39,006 nt of DNA from Candidatus Ruminococcus intestinipullorum (GTDB lineage Bacteria > Bacillota > Clostridia > Lachnospirales > Lachnospiraceae): NCBI GenBank assembly GCA_018883985.1, contig JAHLFA010000052.1, forward strand, positions 1-39,006, given 5' to 3'. Each line of letters starts with the position of its first letter. Positions within the stretch are counted from its first letter, which is position 1. Both the position numbers and the translations under genes were made by a program. Below the pieces are notes generated by a model that made no database searches, was not told where the DNA came from, and saw only the letters and a list, made by a program, of their open reading frames with translations. This document shows positions 24,955 through 33,606 of the stretch, in pieces.

Positions 24955-25298
24955 ATAGAATCTACCGTCCTTTCCTTTAATGGAATCACTCTAATGTCTG
25001 GCATGATATTTGAGCCAATGACTTCGTAGGAAATTAAATATTTTCGTTTATTATAGGTAATTCCATAATGTTTCTCTAAATAGTCTAAGTTCTCTGGGTA
25101 GAAGCCTTCTAGTGCATAGCAGTGAACAGCACCACGAATAATCGATTTTTCTAGATTTTCAGCTTCCTGTTTTGCAGTTGTTTCCGAAAGGAAAGATACT
25201 CCGTAGAAAAAAGCAATAAGAACGATACAAAATACTGCAATAGAAATCCAGTGCATAGATAAACGAAACTTCTTTTGTTTTTTCTCGAATCGATTCAT
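24945..25298 (-). CDS. GspG/pilin-like short membrane protein
   Basis: This 117-residue protein has a basic N-terminus (about 1-15), one membrane segment (about 17-38) and a short domain. The segment AVHCYALEGFYPENLDYLEKHYGI closely recalls the pseudopilin GspG pattern, in which a helix is followed by G-x-YP and a leucine-rich turn (given here only as a likeness). No prepilin peptidase motif is visible, since the N-terminus lacks the Gly and the Glu +5. The start follows AAGGAGG. It lies between the PilC-like gene and the other small genes. It might be the major subunit of the structure, but that is inference. Confidence 0.7.
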   Translation of the reverse strand: MNRFEKKQKKFRLSMHWISIAVFCIVLIAFFYGVSFLSETTAKQEAENLEKSIIRGAVHCYALEGFYPENLDYLEKHYGITYNKRKYLISYEVIGSNIMPDIRVIPLKERTVDSIWD

Positions 25299-25313
25299 AA
25301 GTATCCTCCTTAC

Positions 25314-26351
25314 TTATCCTATATTTGTCATAATACCCATTAAAGGAAGCATAACAGATAATAAAATCATCCCCGCAGCAATGGAAAGAATGGCAACTAA
25401 TGTAGGCTCTAACTTTGAAATAATGTCAGAAATTTGTGTATGTATATCGTCGTCATATTTAAAAGAAATTTGTTTCATAACATCATCAAGGGAACCCGTC
25501 TTAAACCCAATGGAAATCATTCTTGCATAAATACCAGAATAAATTCCCGCCTGTCGCATGGACTCTGCAAGGTCGTTCCCAGCTTCAACCATTTGAATTG
25601 TTTTAGAAATTTGTGCAAGTACTTTTGGATGCTCTACAAGCTGTCTAGCCAAGTCTAGTCCCTCGTCAATATCAAGGCCACTATTAAGGGCAAGATACAT
25701 TCCACTAGAAAAGCGAGCACAAGCAATTTTTGCAGTTATATTCCTAGTTAGAAAAAAATGATAGGAAAATGTTTTTAAATAGCTGCGGCCTTTTGAACTA
25801 TATGTAAGAAAAAGTGATAAGACGGCAAGGAAAATACCGATACCAATGAAGACAAAACTTTGCCGACTAATAAAAATTCCTAACTCTAAAATTGCACCAG
25901 ATAGTCCTGTCAGTCCAGTTCCTAGCTGTTGAAATACTTGTTGAAAAACAGGAAGCACTTTAATAATCAGGACAAAAATAACAATAGACATCATCCCAAG
26001 CATAACAACAGGATATGTAATGGCACTTTTGATGTTTTGGGAAAGTTCATCTTCCTTACGGTAATGCTCTGTTAGAGCAGCCATGACATCTACTAAACGC
26101 CCAGAATGCTCGCCTATTTCTACCATGCTGCACATGTAATCGGGAAATACGTTTGTAGATTTGAGAGCTGTATGAAGATACCCAGTTTCCTCCATATTGT
26201 AAAATAAAGTTTCCATTAGCCATTTTCCATCACCATCGGGCAAATCATCCATCATAATAGAAAAACCCTCTAGTACAGAAATCCCAGATTTCAAAATTAA
26301 GGTTAATTGATTACAAAAAGAGGCTAATTCATTATTGGTTAATGCTTTCAT
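25314..26351 (-). CDS. PilC/GspF-like type IV pilus inner-membrane platform protein
   Basis: This 345-residue protein of the T2SSF family has two homologous cytoplasmic helical domains. The first (about 8-125) contains the family pattern LTLILKSGISVLEG ... VEIGEHSGRL; the second (about 205-320) contains ARFSSGMYLALNSGLDIDEGL ... ISIGFKTGSLDDV. Hydrophobic segments follow each domain (about 107-132, 160-182 and 318-340). It is the membrane platform that couples the ATPase to pilin assembly. The length is somewhat shorter than the 400 residues common in PilC, owing to a short N-terminus. An AAAGGAG site precedes the ATG. It lies directly after the transglutaminase lipoprotein gene. Confidence 0.93.
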   Translation of the reverse strand: MKALTNNELASFCNQLTLILKSGISVLEGFSIMMDDLPDGDGKWLMETLFYNMEETGYLHTALKSTNVFPDYMCSMVEIGEHSGRLVDVMAALTEHYRKEDELSQNIKSAITYPVVMLGMMSIVIFVLIIKVLPVFQQVFQQLGTGLTGLSGAILELGIFISRQSFVFIGIGIFLAVLSLFLTYSSKGRSYLKTFSYHFFLTRNITAKIACARFSSGMYLALNSGLDIDEGLDLARQLVEHPKVLAQISKTIQMVEAGNDLAESMRQAGIYSGIYARMISIGFKTGSLDDVMKQISFKYDDDIHTQISDIISKLEPTLVAILSIAAGMILLSVMLPLMGIMTNIG

Positions 26352-26369
26352 AAAAACTCCTTTCTGGGA

Positions 26370-27329
26370 TTAGCGAATGTACTGTACAGTGTAATTACTG
26401 CCATCCCCAATATACTCGAGTATTTTTTTGTTGTTATGATTTGAAGAAGCAAAGGTAGGATCCATTCGAGTCCAAGAATCTCCTGAAAATTCTATGATAT
26501 TATCAATCCACCCTACTTCTTTGATGTAGACACTAATCCAAGCATGATAGACATCCCCAGAATATCCGATTTCTAAACGAGTTGGAATGTTTTGTGAGCG
26601 AAGCATTGCAGTAGTAAGTGCCGCATAATCAAAGCAGATACCTGTTTGTGTGTGCAACGTTTCATCTATATTTGGCAAATAACCTAAGGTAATTTGTTCA
26701 GCCTTTGTTTCATCATATTGAATATGTTCTACAACATAGTGATAAATATTTGCTACTGCATCTAAGTCAGATTCAACATTTTCTACAATACTAGATGCAA
26801 CTGTAACAGCTTCTGAATTCGCATCAAAATTAACATATTGATTGGGATAGAGAAAGGGTAAAAATTCATTTTCTAGTTCAACATTAACAGATTCTTTAAA
26901 TAAGATAGTATATTTGTTATCTACTACATTCTCGTATCCGTCAATTTGGTAGGTGCCGTTTCCACTCGTTAGGGGCAACGGTGTGTATACTTCTGATGCA
27001 GTTAGGAAATACTTATATGAAATTCCATCGGAACCAGTAATTTGTATATTTGCCTTTGCTGCATCTCCAAGATATCTCGCCATAACATATCCTTGGTCTA
27101 CATGAGAAGTATCAATCCATAAAGAAGTAGAAGTTCCAAGAATAGATTCTCCAGAGGCTTCTGGTTGATATATTGTGGGAGTATTCGGTCGGATAGTCGT
27201 TTGTTCTGTATGAGAAGGTGGAGGTGAAGTATTTTCCGATGCATGATTTCCACATCCAGATAAAGAGAACAAGGAGTATAGCATAAAAAATAACTTGTAT
27301 CTCCACACAAAATGCTTTTTATGGTACAT
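26370..27329 (-). CDS. Transglutaminase-domain lipoprotein heading the pilus-like operon
   Basis: This 319-residue lipoprotein has a signal peptide with lipobox LSGC (C26), a Pro/Thr-rich linker (about 30-60), a beta region (60-170) and a C-terminal transglutaminase-like core. The presumed catalytic triad is C232 in GICFDYAAL, H262 in YHAWISVYI and D290 in RMDPTF. Bacterial members of this fold include cysteine proteases and amide-crosslinking enzymes, so the reaction is not fixed. It is anchored outside the membrane, where it could process or crosslink surface proteins. It is first in the pilus-like operon, behind a good promoter (27377-27404) and AAGGAG, which suggests a link with pilus assembly. 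Confidence 0.87.
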   Translation of the reverse strand: MYHKKHFVWRYKLFFMLYSLFSLSGCGNHASENTSPPPSHTEQTTIRPNTPTIYQPEASGESILGTSTSLWIDTSHVDQGYVMARYLGDAAKANIQITGSDGISYKYFLTASEVYTPLPLTSGNGTYQIDGYENVVDNKYTILFKESVNVELENEFLPFLYPNQYVNFDANSEAVTVASSIVENVESDLDAVANIYHYVVEHIQYDETKAEQITLGYLPNIDETLHTQTGICFDYAALTTAMLRSQNIPTRLEIGYSGDVYHAWISVYIKEVGWIDNIIEFSGDSWTRMDPTFASSNHNNKKILEYIGDGSNYTVQYIR

Positions 27330-27376
27330 AGAAAACTCCTTATTACAGATGGTGTAAATGTTATATTTCTATGAAA

Positions 27377-27404
27377 ATTATAGCACTAAAGTTCACTTTT
27401 GCAA
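27377..27404 (-). promoter_or_regulatory. Promoter of the pilus-like operon
   Basis: Reading the minus strand, TTGCAA (27404-27399) is followed after 16 bases by a perfect TATAAT (27382-27377). It sits 48 bases before the transglutaminase lipoprotein start. The TTGCAA box is its own reverse complement, so the same six bases could also serve the divergent FAD oxidoreductase gene. Confidence 0.7.
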
Positions 27405-27425
27405 CTCTTTTTGTTATAGTATAAA
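27399..27425 (+). promoter_or_regulatory. Possible divergent promoter of the FAD oxidoreductase gene
   Basis: TTGCAA at 27399-27404 and TATAAA at 27420-27425 are 15 bases apart. An alternative pair, TTCACT at 27392-27397 with TATAGT at 27415-27420, has a 17-base spacer. I cannot decide between them from sequence. Confidence 0.45.
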
Positions 27426-27453
27426 TTGAAGCATGAAGAAAGGAGCAAAAAAA

Positions 27454-28830
27454 ATGGGTCAATATGATGTAGTAATTATAGGTGCTGGACCAGGAGGGAT
27501 TTTTGCAGCTTATGAGTTGATGAAACAATCTCCACAATTAAAAGTAGCTGTTTTTGAATCAGGGAATCCTTTAGAAAAAAGAAAATGTCCTATTGATGGG
27601 GATAGAATAAAGAGCTGTATTCACTGTAAAACATGTGCAATTATGAGTGGATTTGGAGGTGCTGGTGCATTTTCAGATGGAAAATATAACATTACCAATG
27701 ACTTTGGTGGTACATTGTTTGAATATATTGGGAAACAAAATGCAATAGATTTGATGAAATATGTGGATGAAATTAATATGGAGTACGGTGGAGAAAATAC
27801 AAAAATGTATACCACAGCTGGCTCTCAATTTAAGAAGTTGTGTATGCAAAATAAGTTACAACTTTTAGACGCATCTGTACGCCACTTAGGAACAGATATT
27901 AACTATATAGTTTTAGAAAATCTTTATGCAAAGTTAAAGGAACAGGTGGAGTTTCGTTTTAACTATCATGTGGATAAAATCGAACGAGCGGAAGATGGAT
28001 ATAAAGTATACCATAAAGATTCGGTAGATGAGTGTACAAGATGTATTGTTTCTGTAGGAAGAAGTGGAAGTAAATGGATGGAGAAAGTTTGTCAGGACTT
28101 GGAGATTCCAACGAAATCAAATCGAGTAGATATTGGTGTACGTGTGGAGCTTCCAGCAGCAATTTTCTCTCATTTAACAAATGAGTTATATGAAAGTAAG
28201 ATTGTATATCGTACAGAGAAGTTTGAAGATAAGGTCAGAACATTTTGCATGAATCCAAAAGGGATGGTTGTAAATGAAAATACAAATGGGATTGTAACAG
28301 TGAATGGACATAGTTACGAAGATCCAGAAAGGCAAACTGAGAATACAAATTTTGCCCTACTTGTAGCAAAGCATTTTTCAGAACCATTTAAGGACAGTAA
28401 TGGATATGGAGAGAGCATTGCAAGGCTTTCCAATATGCTAGGTGGTGGAGTCATTGTACAACGATTTGGAGATTTGATTCGTGGGCGAAGAAGTACGCAC
28501 AGCCGTATAGAAGATGGTTTTGTTACTCCAACACTGGCAGCAGAACCAGGGGATTTGAGTTTGGTTTTACCAAAGCGTATTTTAGATGGAATTATAGAAA
28601 TGATTTACGCACTGGATAAAATCGCACCAGGAACTGCAAATGACGATACTTTATTATACGGTGTGGAAGTAAAGTTCTATAATATGGAAGTAGAATTGGA
28701 TAAAAATCTAGAAACAAAACATGAAGGTCTTTATGTAATCGGAGATGGAAGCGGTGTTACCCACTCCCTATCTCACGCATCTGCTAGTGGTGTATTTGTA
28801 GCTCGTGCTATTAGCAAAAAGTTATCATAG
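27454..28830 (+). CDS. FAD-dependent oxidoreductase (COG2509-like)
   Basis: This 458-residue flavoprotein has an N-terminal dinucleotide-binding motif VVIIGAGPGG (7-15) and a C-terminal FAD block LYVIGDGSGVTHSLSHASASG. A cysteine group, C45, C55, C58 and C61 (C-x9-C-x2-C-x2-C), follows the first Rossmann strand and might hold a redox centre or metal. The general form is that of the uncharacterised FAD-dependent dehydrogenase group COG2509; the substrate is unknown. I start it at ATG 27454 after AAAGGAG (27439-27445), since ATG 27433 lies before that site. It converges with the Cof-type phosphatase gene, leaving only 7 bases between stops and no hairpin terminator. Confidence 0.85.
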   Translation: MGQYDVVIIGAGPGGIFAAYELMKQSPQLKVAVFESGNPLEKRKCPIDGDRIKSCIHCKTCAIMSGFGGAGAFSDGKYNITNDFGGTLFEYIGKQNAIDLMKYVDEINMEYGGENTKMYTTAGSQFKKLCMQNKLQLLDASVRHLGTDINYIVLENLYAKLKEQVEFRFNYHVDKIERAEDGYKVYHKDSVDECTRCIVSVGRSGSKWMEKVCQDLEIPTKSNRVDIGVRVELPAAIFSHLTNELYESKIVYRTEKFEDKVRTFCMNPKGMVVNENTNGIVTVNGHSYEDPERQTENTNFALLVAKHFSEPFKDSNGYGESIARLSNMLGGGVIVQRFGDLIRGRRSTHSRIEDGFVTPTLAAEPGDLSLVLPKRILDGIIEMIYALDKIAPGTANDDTLLYGVEVKFYNMEVELDKNLETKHEGLYVIGDGSGVTHSLSHASASGVFVARAISKKLS

Positions 28831-28837
28831 ATAGTAT

Positions 28838-29650
28838 TTAGTTACGCAGGAATGTGTTAATTACGTGTACGATACCATCCTCATCGTTTGAGAGAGTGAT
28901 GAAATCAGCACTTTCTTTCACAATGGGCTGAGCATTAGCCATTGCAACGCCCAATCCTGCGTATTCAATCATAGAAAGGTCATTAAACCCATCCCCACAG
29001 CAAATCATAGAATCGGAAGTTAAACCAATGCTGCCTAAAAGCTTTTGAAGAGAGTATGCTTTGTCAATATTTTGTGGCATAATTTCAAGGAAAAACGGCT
29101 CTGAGCGATAAATATTTAATAATGTATGGAATTTTTCCTGTAGCTTAGGCATAAGTTCTTCTAATATAGCAGGCTCTCCAGGAATTAATAGCTTATTTAC
29201 TGGATGAGTAAGCTGACCTACAAAATCATCTGTAGGAATAATATCCATTTTATTAATAAAGGACTCTTTTTTGCTATACTCATTTACAGCAATACCAGAA
29301 AGGAGTGCGTCATCCTTGTAAGACATAATATCTAACCCATCAATATCTTTTATAATGTCGTAAATAGGTTTTATTACTTCAGGTGGAAGTGTTTTATTGT
29401 AAACAATATTTCCAGTAGAGCATTGGGTAATTCTCGCCCCATTGAATGAAAGAATATACCCACCAAATTTCTCAAGCTCTAAAGTTTGAGCAAGAGGTGT
29501 AATTCCATTAATTGGACGTCCACTTGCTAACACAACTTTTTTTCCATTTTCCTGAATTTCTATAAGGGCTTTTCTAGTGTTTTCTGTGATTTCTTTATTT
29601 GAATTTGTTAAAGTTCCGTCTAAATCTAGAACAAGTATTTGATAGTTCAT
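28838..29650 (-). CDS. Cof-type HAD-IIB family sugar/nucleotide phosphatase
   Basis: This 270-residue haloacid dehalogenase-like hydrolase is of the Cof / IIB subfamily. Motif I is LDLDGTLTNS with nucleophile Asp, motif II lies in VVLASGRP, and motif III/IV is CCGDGFNDLSMIEYAGLGVAMANA. The cap domain sits between motifs II and III, as in the IIB class. Such enzymes dephosphorylate sugar phosphates or flavin and pyridoxal intermediates with loose specificity. It is the last gene of the plsC-pncB-ddl-murF operon, 12 bases after murF, with an AGAGG site. Confidence 0.92.
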   Translation of the reverse strand: MNYQILVLDLDGTLTNSNKEITENTRKALIEIQENGKKVVLASGRPINGITPLAQTLELEKFGGYILSFNGARITQCSTGNIVYNKTLPPEVIKPIYDIIKDIDGLDIMSYKDDALLSGIAVNEYSKKESFINKMDIIPTDDFVGQLTHPVNKLLIPGEPAILEELMPKLQEKFHTLLNIYRSEPFFLEIMPQNIDKAYSLQKLLGSIGLTSDSMICCGDGFNDLSMIEYAGLGVAMANAQPIVKESADFITLSNDEDGIVHVINTFLRN

Positions 29651-29662
29651 AGTGTACCTCTT

Positions 29663-31036
29663 TTATTTCATATCTTTTAATACTGTGATAATTTCAGAAA
29701 AGTGCATTCCATGAGATGCTTTTACTAAAATAGTATCTTGTTTACAAATCAATTTGGAATATTCTTCTAAAAAGTCTTCTTTTGTTTCATAATAAAATAC
29801 CTTTGTAGATGTATCTTGTTCCAAGGCACCTTGTTTCATGTGTTTGGAGAGTGTTCCAATGCAGATTAATACATGAATTCCAAGCAAAGCAGCATGTTGC
29901 CCTACTTGGTAGTGCATCTCATTCTCTGTAGGACCTAGTTCAAACATATCTCCAAGTATAGCTACTGTACGTGTGTTAGCCTTTGCCAGCACATCCAAAG
30001 ATGCTTTCGTAGATGCTGGATTTGCATTGTAGCAATCATCAATAATAGTAAGGTGTTCTGTTTTGATAATATTATTTCTCCCAGCAATTGGCACGAGGGA
30101 TTCAATTCCAGCTTTGATTTGTTCATCTGTCATGTTGAAAGCATATCCTACAGCGATTCCAGCCAGTGCATTATATACCATATGTTCTCCAGGAATGGAG
30201 ATTTGAGCTTCAAAAGTAGTGTTAGGTGTATGGAAGCAGGCCTTTGTTCCATGTAACCCTAAATCCTGTATTTGGTCAGCAAAGAAAGGATAGTTATGTT
30301 GAAGACCAAAAAATATTGGTTCAATCTGGTTAAAAGGTCTTACACTAGAGAGCATATCATCATCTCCGTTGAGAATAATAGAACCATCAGGATTCATATA
30401 TTTAAAGATTTCTGTCTTTGCTTTTAAAATACCCTCTCTGGATTTTAGGAATTCAAGATGAGCCACACCAATATTTGTAATCACGCAAATATCAGGACGT
30501 GCAATTTTGGAAAGGCGTTCCATTTCACCAAAATTGCTAATACCAAGTTCCAAAACAGCAACTTCGTGTTCCTCACGAATGTTGAAGATAGTGAGGGGAA
30601 GTCCAATTTCATTATTAAAATTTCCTGCTGTTTTTAATACGTTATATTTCTTTCCTAATACAGAGGCGATCATTTCTTTTGTACTTGTTTTTCCAACACT
30701 TCCAGTAACAGCGACTACCCGAATATTTAAGCTCTGACGATAGTGCATTGCAAGGTCTTTTAGTGCCTGTTCGCAAGAGCTGACAAGAATGTATGGATAA
30801 GAAGCATTTTCAATTCGTTTTTCAGACATTGCACATAATGCACCATCTCGAATCGTTTGTGGAATAAACATGTGTCCATCCACTCTTGCTCCTCTGATTG
30901 CAATAAATAGGCTGTCTTTTTCTACTTTACGACTATCAATTACAACACTAGATACTTCTTTATGATAGCTTTCGTCATCACCATAATATACGCCCTTACA
31001 AGCTATGGCAATTTCTTTTAATGTCATGTTTTTCAT
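29663..31036 (-). CDS. murF: UDP-N-acetylmuramoyl-tripeptide--D-alanyl-D-alanine ligase
   Basis: This 457-residue Mur ligase adds D-Ala-D-Ala to UDP-MurNAc-tripeptide in the cytoplasm, the last cytoplasmic step in building the peptidoglycan pentapeptide. The domains are an N-terminal substrate domain (about 1-95, with DSRKVEKDSLFIAIRG), a central ATPase domain with P-loop TGSVGKTSTK (111-120), and a C-terminal ligase domain (ILGDMFELG ... LVKASHGMHF). The length is normal. It follows ddl, whose product supplies its dipeptide substrate, with 13 bases between the genes; this is a common ddl-murF pairing. Confidence 0.95.
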   Translation of the reverse strand: MKNMTLKEIAIACKGVYYGDDESYHKEVSSVVIDSRKVEKDSLFIAIRGARVDGHMFIPQTIRDGALCAMSEKRIENASYPYILVSSCEQALKDLAMHYRQSLNIRVVAVTGSVGKTSTKEMIASVLGKKYNVLKTAGNFNNEIGLPLTIFNIREEHEVAVLELGISNFGEMERLSKIARPDICVITNIGVAHLEFLKSREGILKAKTEIFKYMNPDGSIILNGDDDMLSSVRPFNQIEPIFFGLQHNYPFFADQIQDLGLHGTKACFHTPNTTFEAQISIPGEHMVYNALAGIAVGYAFNMTDEQIKAGIESLVPIAGRNNIIKTEHLTIIDDCYNANPASTKASLDVLAKANTRTVAILGDMFELGPTENEMHYQVGQHAALLGIHVLICIGTLSKHMKQGALEQDTSTKVFYYETKEDFLEEYSKLICKQDTILVKASHGMHFSEIITVLKDMK

Positions 31037-31049
31037 AAAATTCCATCCT

Positions 31050-32108
31050 TTACTGATAACGTGCTTTTAATGATTTTTCTATAATGAGTTCGCATAAATC
31101 TGTATATTCAATTCCAGCAGCCTTTGCTTCTTGAGGGAGAAGGCTGGCAGAAGTCATACCAGGCAGTGTATTCATCTCTAAACAGTAGAGGTTTCCAGCA
31201 TCATCTAAAAGAAAATCAGCACGACTGTATACATCAAGGTTTAATGCATGGAAGGCTTTTTTTGTTAATTCCTGCATACGTTTTGTGATTTCTTCTGGAA
31301 TTTGTGCTGGACAGATTTCTGTAGTAGCACCTGCCTGATATTTATTTGCATAATCAAAAAAACCTTGTTTTGGTATAATTTCAATAGGTGGAAGTACCTG
31401 ATCGTCAATAATACCACACGCAAATTCTCTTCCTTTAATGTAAGTTTCTATTACAACTTGATCTTCATAACGGAAGGAATTTTTAAGAGCATCTTGATAT
31501 TCCTCCTCTGTATGGACAATATAAACCCCAATACTTGAACCGCCTGAACAAGGTTTGACAACTACTGGCAGAGAAAGTCCAAGTGATTCTAATGAATGGT
31601 TTGGACTATTTTTTTGAAGGCATGTGCCATTAGGAGTATCGACCCCTGCTTCCATAAATATTTGTTTTGTAAGACCTTTGTCCATTGCAATTGCACAGCC
31701 TAAGAAATTTGGTCCAGTATATCGAATGCCTAGTAAGTCAAAAGCTGCTTGCAGCTTTCCGTTTTCACCTTCTCCACCATGCAGTCCTAAAAATGTAATA
31801 TCAGCCAAACGACATAGTTCAATTACATTTGGTCCGAAAAAGCAAGGAGAGTTATCCTTTCTAGAGGCTTTTACGGCTTCTAAATCAGGTTCTAAAGAAG
31901 AAATATTTTTGGTGATTGAAAGACCATGGTCAGGAAGTGTAAATACTTCTTCTAAATTATCAGGGGCGTCAGGAAGTCCAAGAAAAACATCCAATAAAAA
32001 GGCTTGATGCCCTTTTTCTACTAATGTTTGACAGATTCCAGCAGCAGAGGCTAAGGATACATCACGTTCTGTACTTAATCCTCCAGCTAATACAATAATT
32101 TTCATCAT
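31050..32108 (-). CDS. ddl: D-alanine--D-alanine ligase
   Basis: This 352-residue ATP-grasp ligase joins two D-alanines for cell wall synthesis. It has an N-terminal STERDVSL block with the D-Ala-binding Glu, a central HGGEGENGKLQ, KPCSGGSSIGV for the nucleotide-binding loop, and the C-terminal metal-binding block CLEMNTLPGMTSASLLPQEA. The start has ATGATG with AGGAG upstream; either ATG (32108 or 32105) may serve. It lies between pncB and murF on the minus strand. I see nothing pointing to D-Ala-D-Lac specificity, but that is not proved. Confidence 0.94.
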   Translation of the reverse strand: MMKIIVLAGGLSTERDVSLASAAGICQTLVEKGHQAFLLDVFLGLPDAPDNLEEVFTLPDHGLSITKNISSLEPDLEAVKASRKDNSPCFFGPNVIELCRLADITFLGLHGGEGENGKLQAAFDLLGIRYTGPNFLGCAIAMDKGLTKQIFMEAGVDTPNGTCLQKNSPNHSLESLGLSLPVVVKPCSGGSSIGVYIVHTEEEYQDALKNSFRYEDQVVIETYIKGREFACGIIDDQVLPPIEIIPKQGFFDYANKYQAGATTEICPAQIPEEITKRMQELTKKAFHALNLDVYSRADFLLDDAGNLYCLEMNTLPGMTSASLLPQEAKAAGIEYTDLCELIIEKSLKARYQ

Positions 32109-32134
32109 AATAAAACTCCTATTCTTTCCTATCG

Positions 32135-33580
32135 TTATTTGTTCAGCTCATTTAGCAGAGTTGTTTTTGTATCATAAAGTTTTTGAGATAAGTCAACATA
32201 CACTTTATGAGGGTAGAAGAGTCTTTTTGTTTCATCCCAAAGTGTTTCTTTTTCTTGGCGACAATACTCGGCAATTTCCATAACAGATGGAGATTGGTAT
32301 ACACATTCCCCATGAATAAAAATTGGCTGCAGCATCTCACGCATAGTGTAGCTGCCACCTTCTAGCCGTGTTTTCTTCCAAGTAGCATTTGGGTCGAAAA
32401 GTAAAAGCTCTTTTGAGGTATCGTAAGTTTCGTCAGCAAAGCAGATTAAGTCTGCCTTGATTTTTCCATTTGCTTTATCATATACACGGTAAACTGTTTT
32501 GTTTCCAGGATTTGTGATTTTCTCTGTGTTTTCAGAGATTTTAATTTTAGGAATAAGCTCCCCATCCTTTTCTATAGCTGCTAACTTATAAACACCACCA
32601 AAGGATGGGCAATCTTTGGAAGTAATAAGGTTTGTTCCAACGCCCCAAGAAGTAATAGCAGCACCTTGCATTTTTAAATCATGAATTAAAAATTCATCCA
32701 AATCATTCGATGCGGCAATAACTGCATCAGGAAAGCCGGCAGCATCAAGCATAGCACGAGCTTTTTTGGAAAGATAAGCAAGGTCACCACTGTCTAAGCG
32801 AATTCCAAAGTGGGAAGGTTTTGTTCCTGAATTTTGGAGTTCTTTAAATACACGAATGGCATTTGGAACACCAGATTTTAATGTATCATAGGTATCAACA
32901 AGTAACATGCAAGAGTTAGGATATAAGTCTGCATAGGCTTTGAATGCAGTATATTCATCAGGAAAGCTCATAATCCAACTATGTGCATGAGTTCCCATAA
33001 CAGGCACATCAAACATTTGCCCTGCTAAAACATTGGAAGTTCCGATACAGCCACCAATCATAGCAGCTCTTGCACCATAGAGTCCAGCATCAGGACCTTG
33101 TGCACGGCGAAGTCCAAATTCCATTACACCATCTCCTTGTGCAGCAAATACAATGCGTGCAGTCTTTGTCGCAATAAGCGATTGATGATTAATGATATTT
33201 AAAATTGCAGTTTCTATCAATTGAGCTTCCATAATCGGTGCAATGACCTTTATAAGTGGTTCTTGTGGGAAAACAACGCTTCCTTCTGGAATGGCATAAA
33301 TATTCCCACTAAAGTGAAATCCACTCAAATAGTGCAGAAAGTCTTCGCTAAAAATTCCAAGGCCTCTTAAATAGTCCACATCTTCATAAGTGAAGTTTAA
33401 GTTTTTGATATATTCAATTACTTGTTCAAGACCAGCCATAATGGAATACCCATTTTTGGCAGGATTTTGACGGAAAAAAACGTCAAAAACAACTACTTCG
33501 TTTGTTTGTTGCTCAAAATAGCCTTGCATCATAGTTAGTTCATATAAATCAGTAAGTAATGTTAGGTTATTGGCTCTCAT
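32135..33580 (-). CDS. pncB: Nicotinate phosphoribosyltransferase
   Basis: This 481-residue enzyme of NAD salvage converts nicotinate and PRPP to nicotinate mononucleotide with ATP. It opens with LLTDLYELTMMQGYF, the hallmark N-terminus of the family. It contains GTHAHSW, with the conserved His region that is phosphorylated in the family, and the PRPP-binding pattern around IRLDSGDLAYLSKKAR. The length matches the longer bacterial type. AAGGAGG sits just before the ATG. It is the second gene of the operon behind plsC. Confidence 0.95.
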   Translation of the reverse strand: MRANNLTLLTDLYELTMMQGYFEQQTNEVVVFDVFFRQNPAKNGYSIMAGLEQVIEYIKNLNFTYEDVDYLRGLGIFSEDFLHYLSGFHFSGNIYAIPEGSVVFPQEPLIKVIAPIMEAQLIETAILNIINHQSLIATKTARIVFAAQGDGVMEFGLRRAQGPDAGLYGARAAMIGGCIGTSNVLAGQMFDVPVMGTHAHSWIMSFPDEYTAFKAYADLYPNSCMLLVDTYDTLKSGVPNAIRVFKELQNSGTKPSHFGIRLDSGDLAYLSKKARAMLDAAGFPDAVIAASNDLDEFLIHDLKMQGAAITSWGVGTNLITSKDCPSFGGVYKLAAIEKDGELIPKIKISENTEKITNPGNKTVYRVYDKANGKIKADLICFADETYDTSKELLLFDPNATWKKTRLEGGSYTMREMLQPIFIHGECVYQSPSVMEIAEYCRQEKETLWDETKRLFYPHKVYVDLSQKLYDTKTTLLNELNK

Positions 33581-33606
33581 AATATCCTCCTTTTCGGAAT
33601 TCGTGT

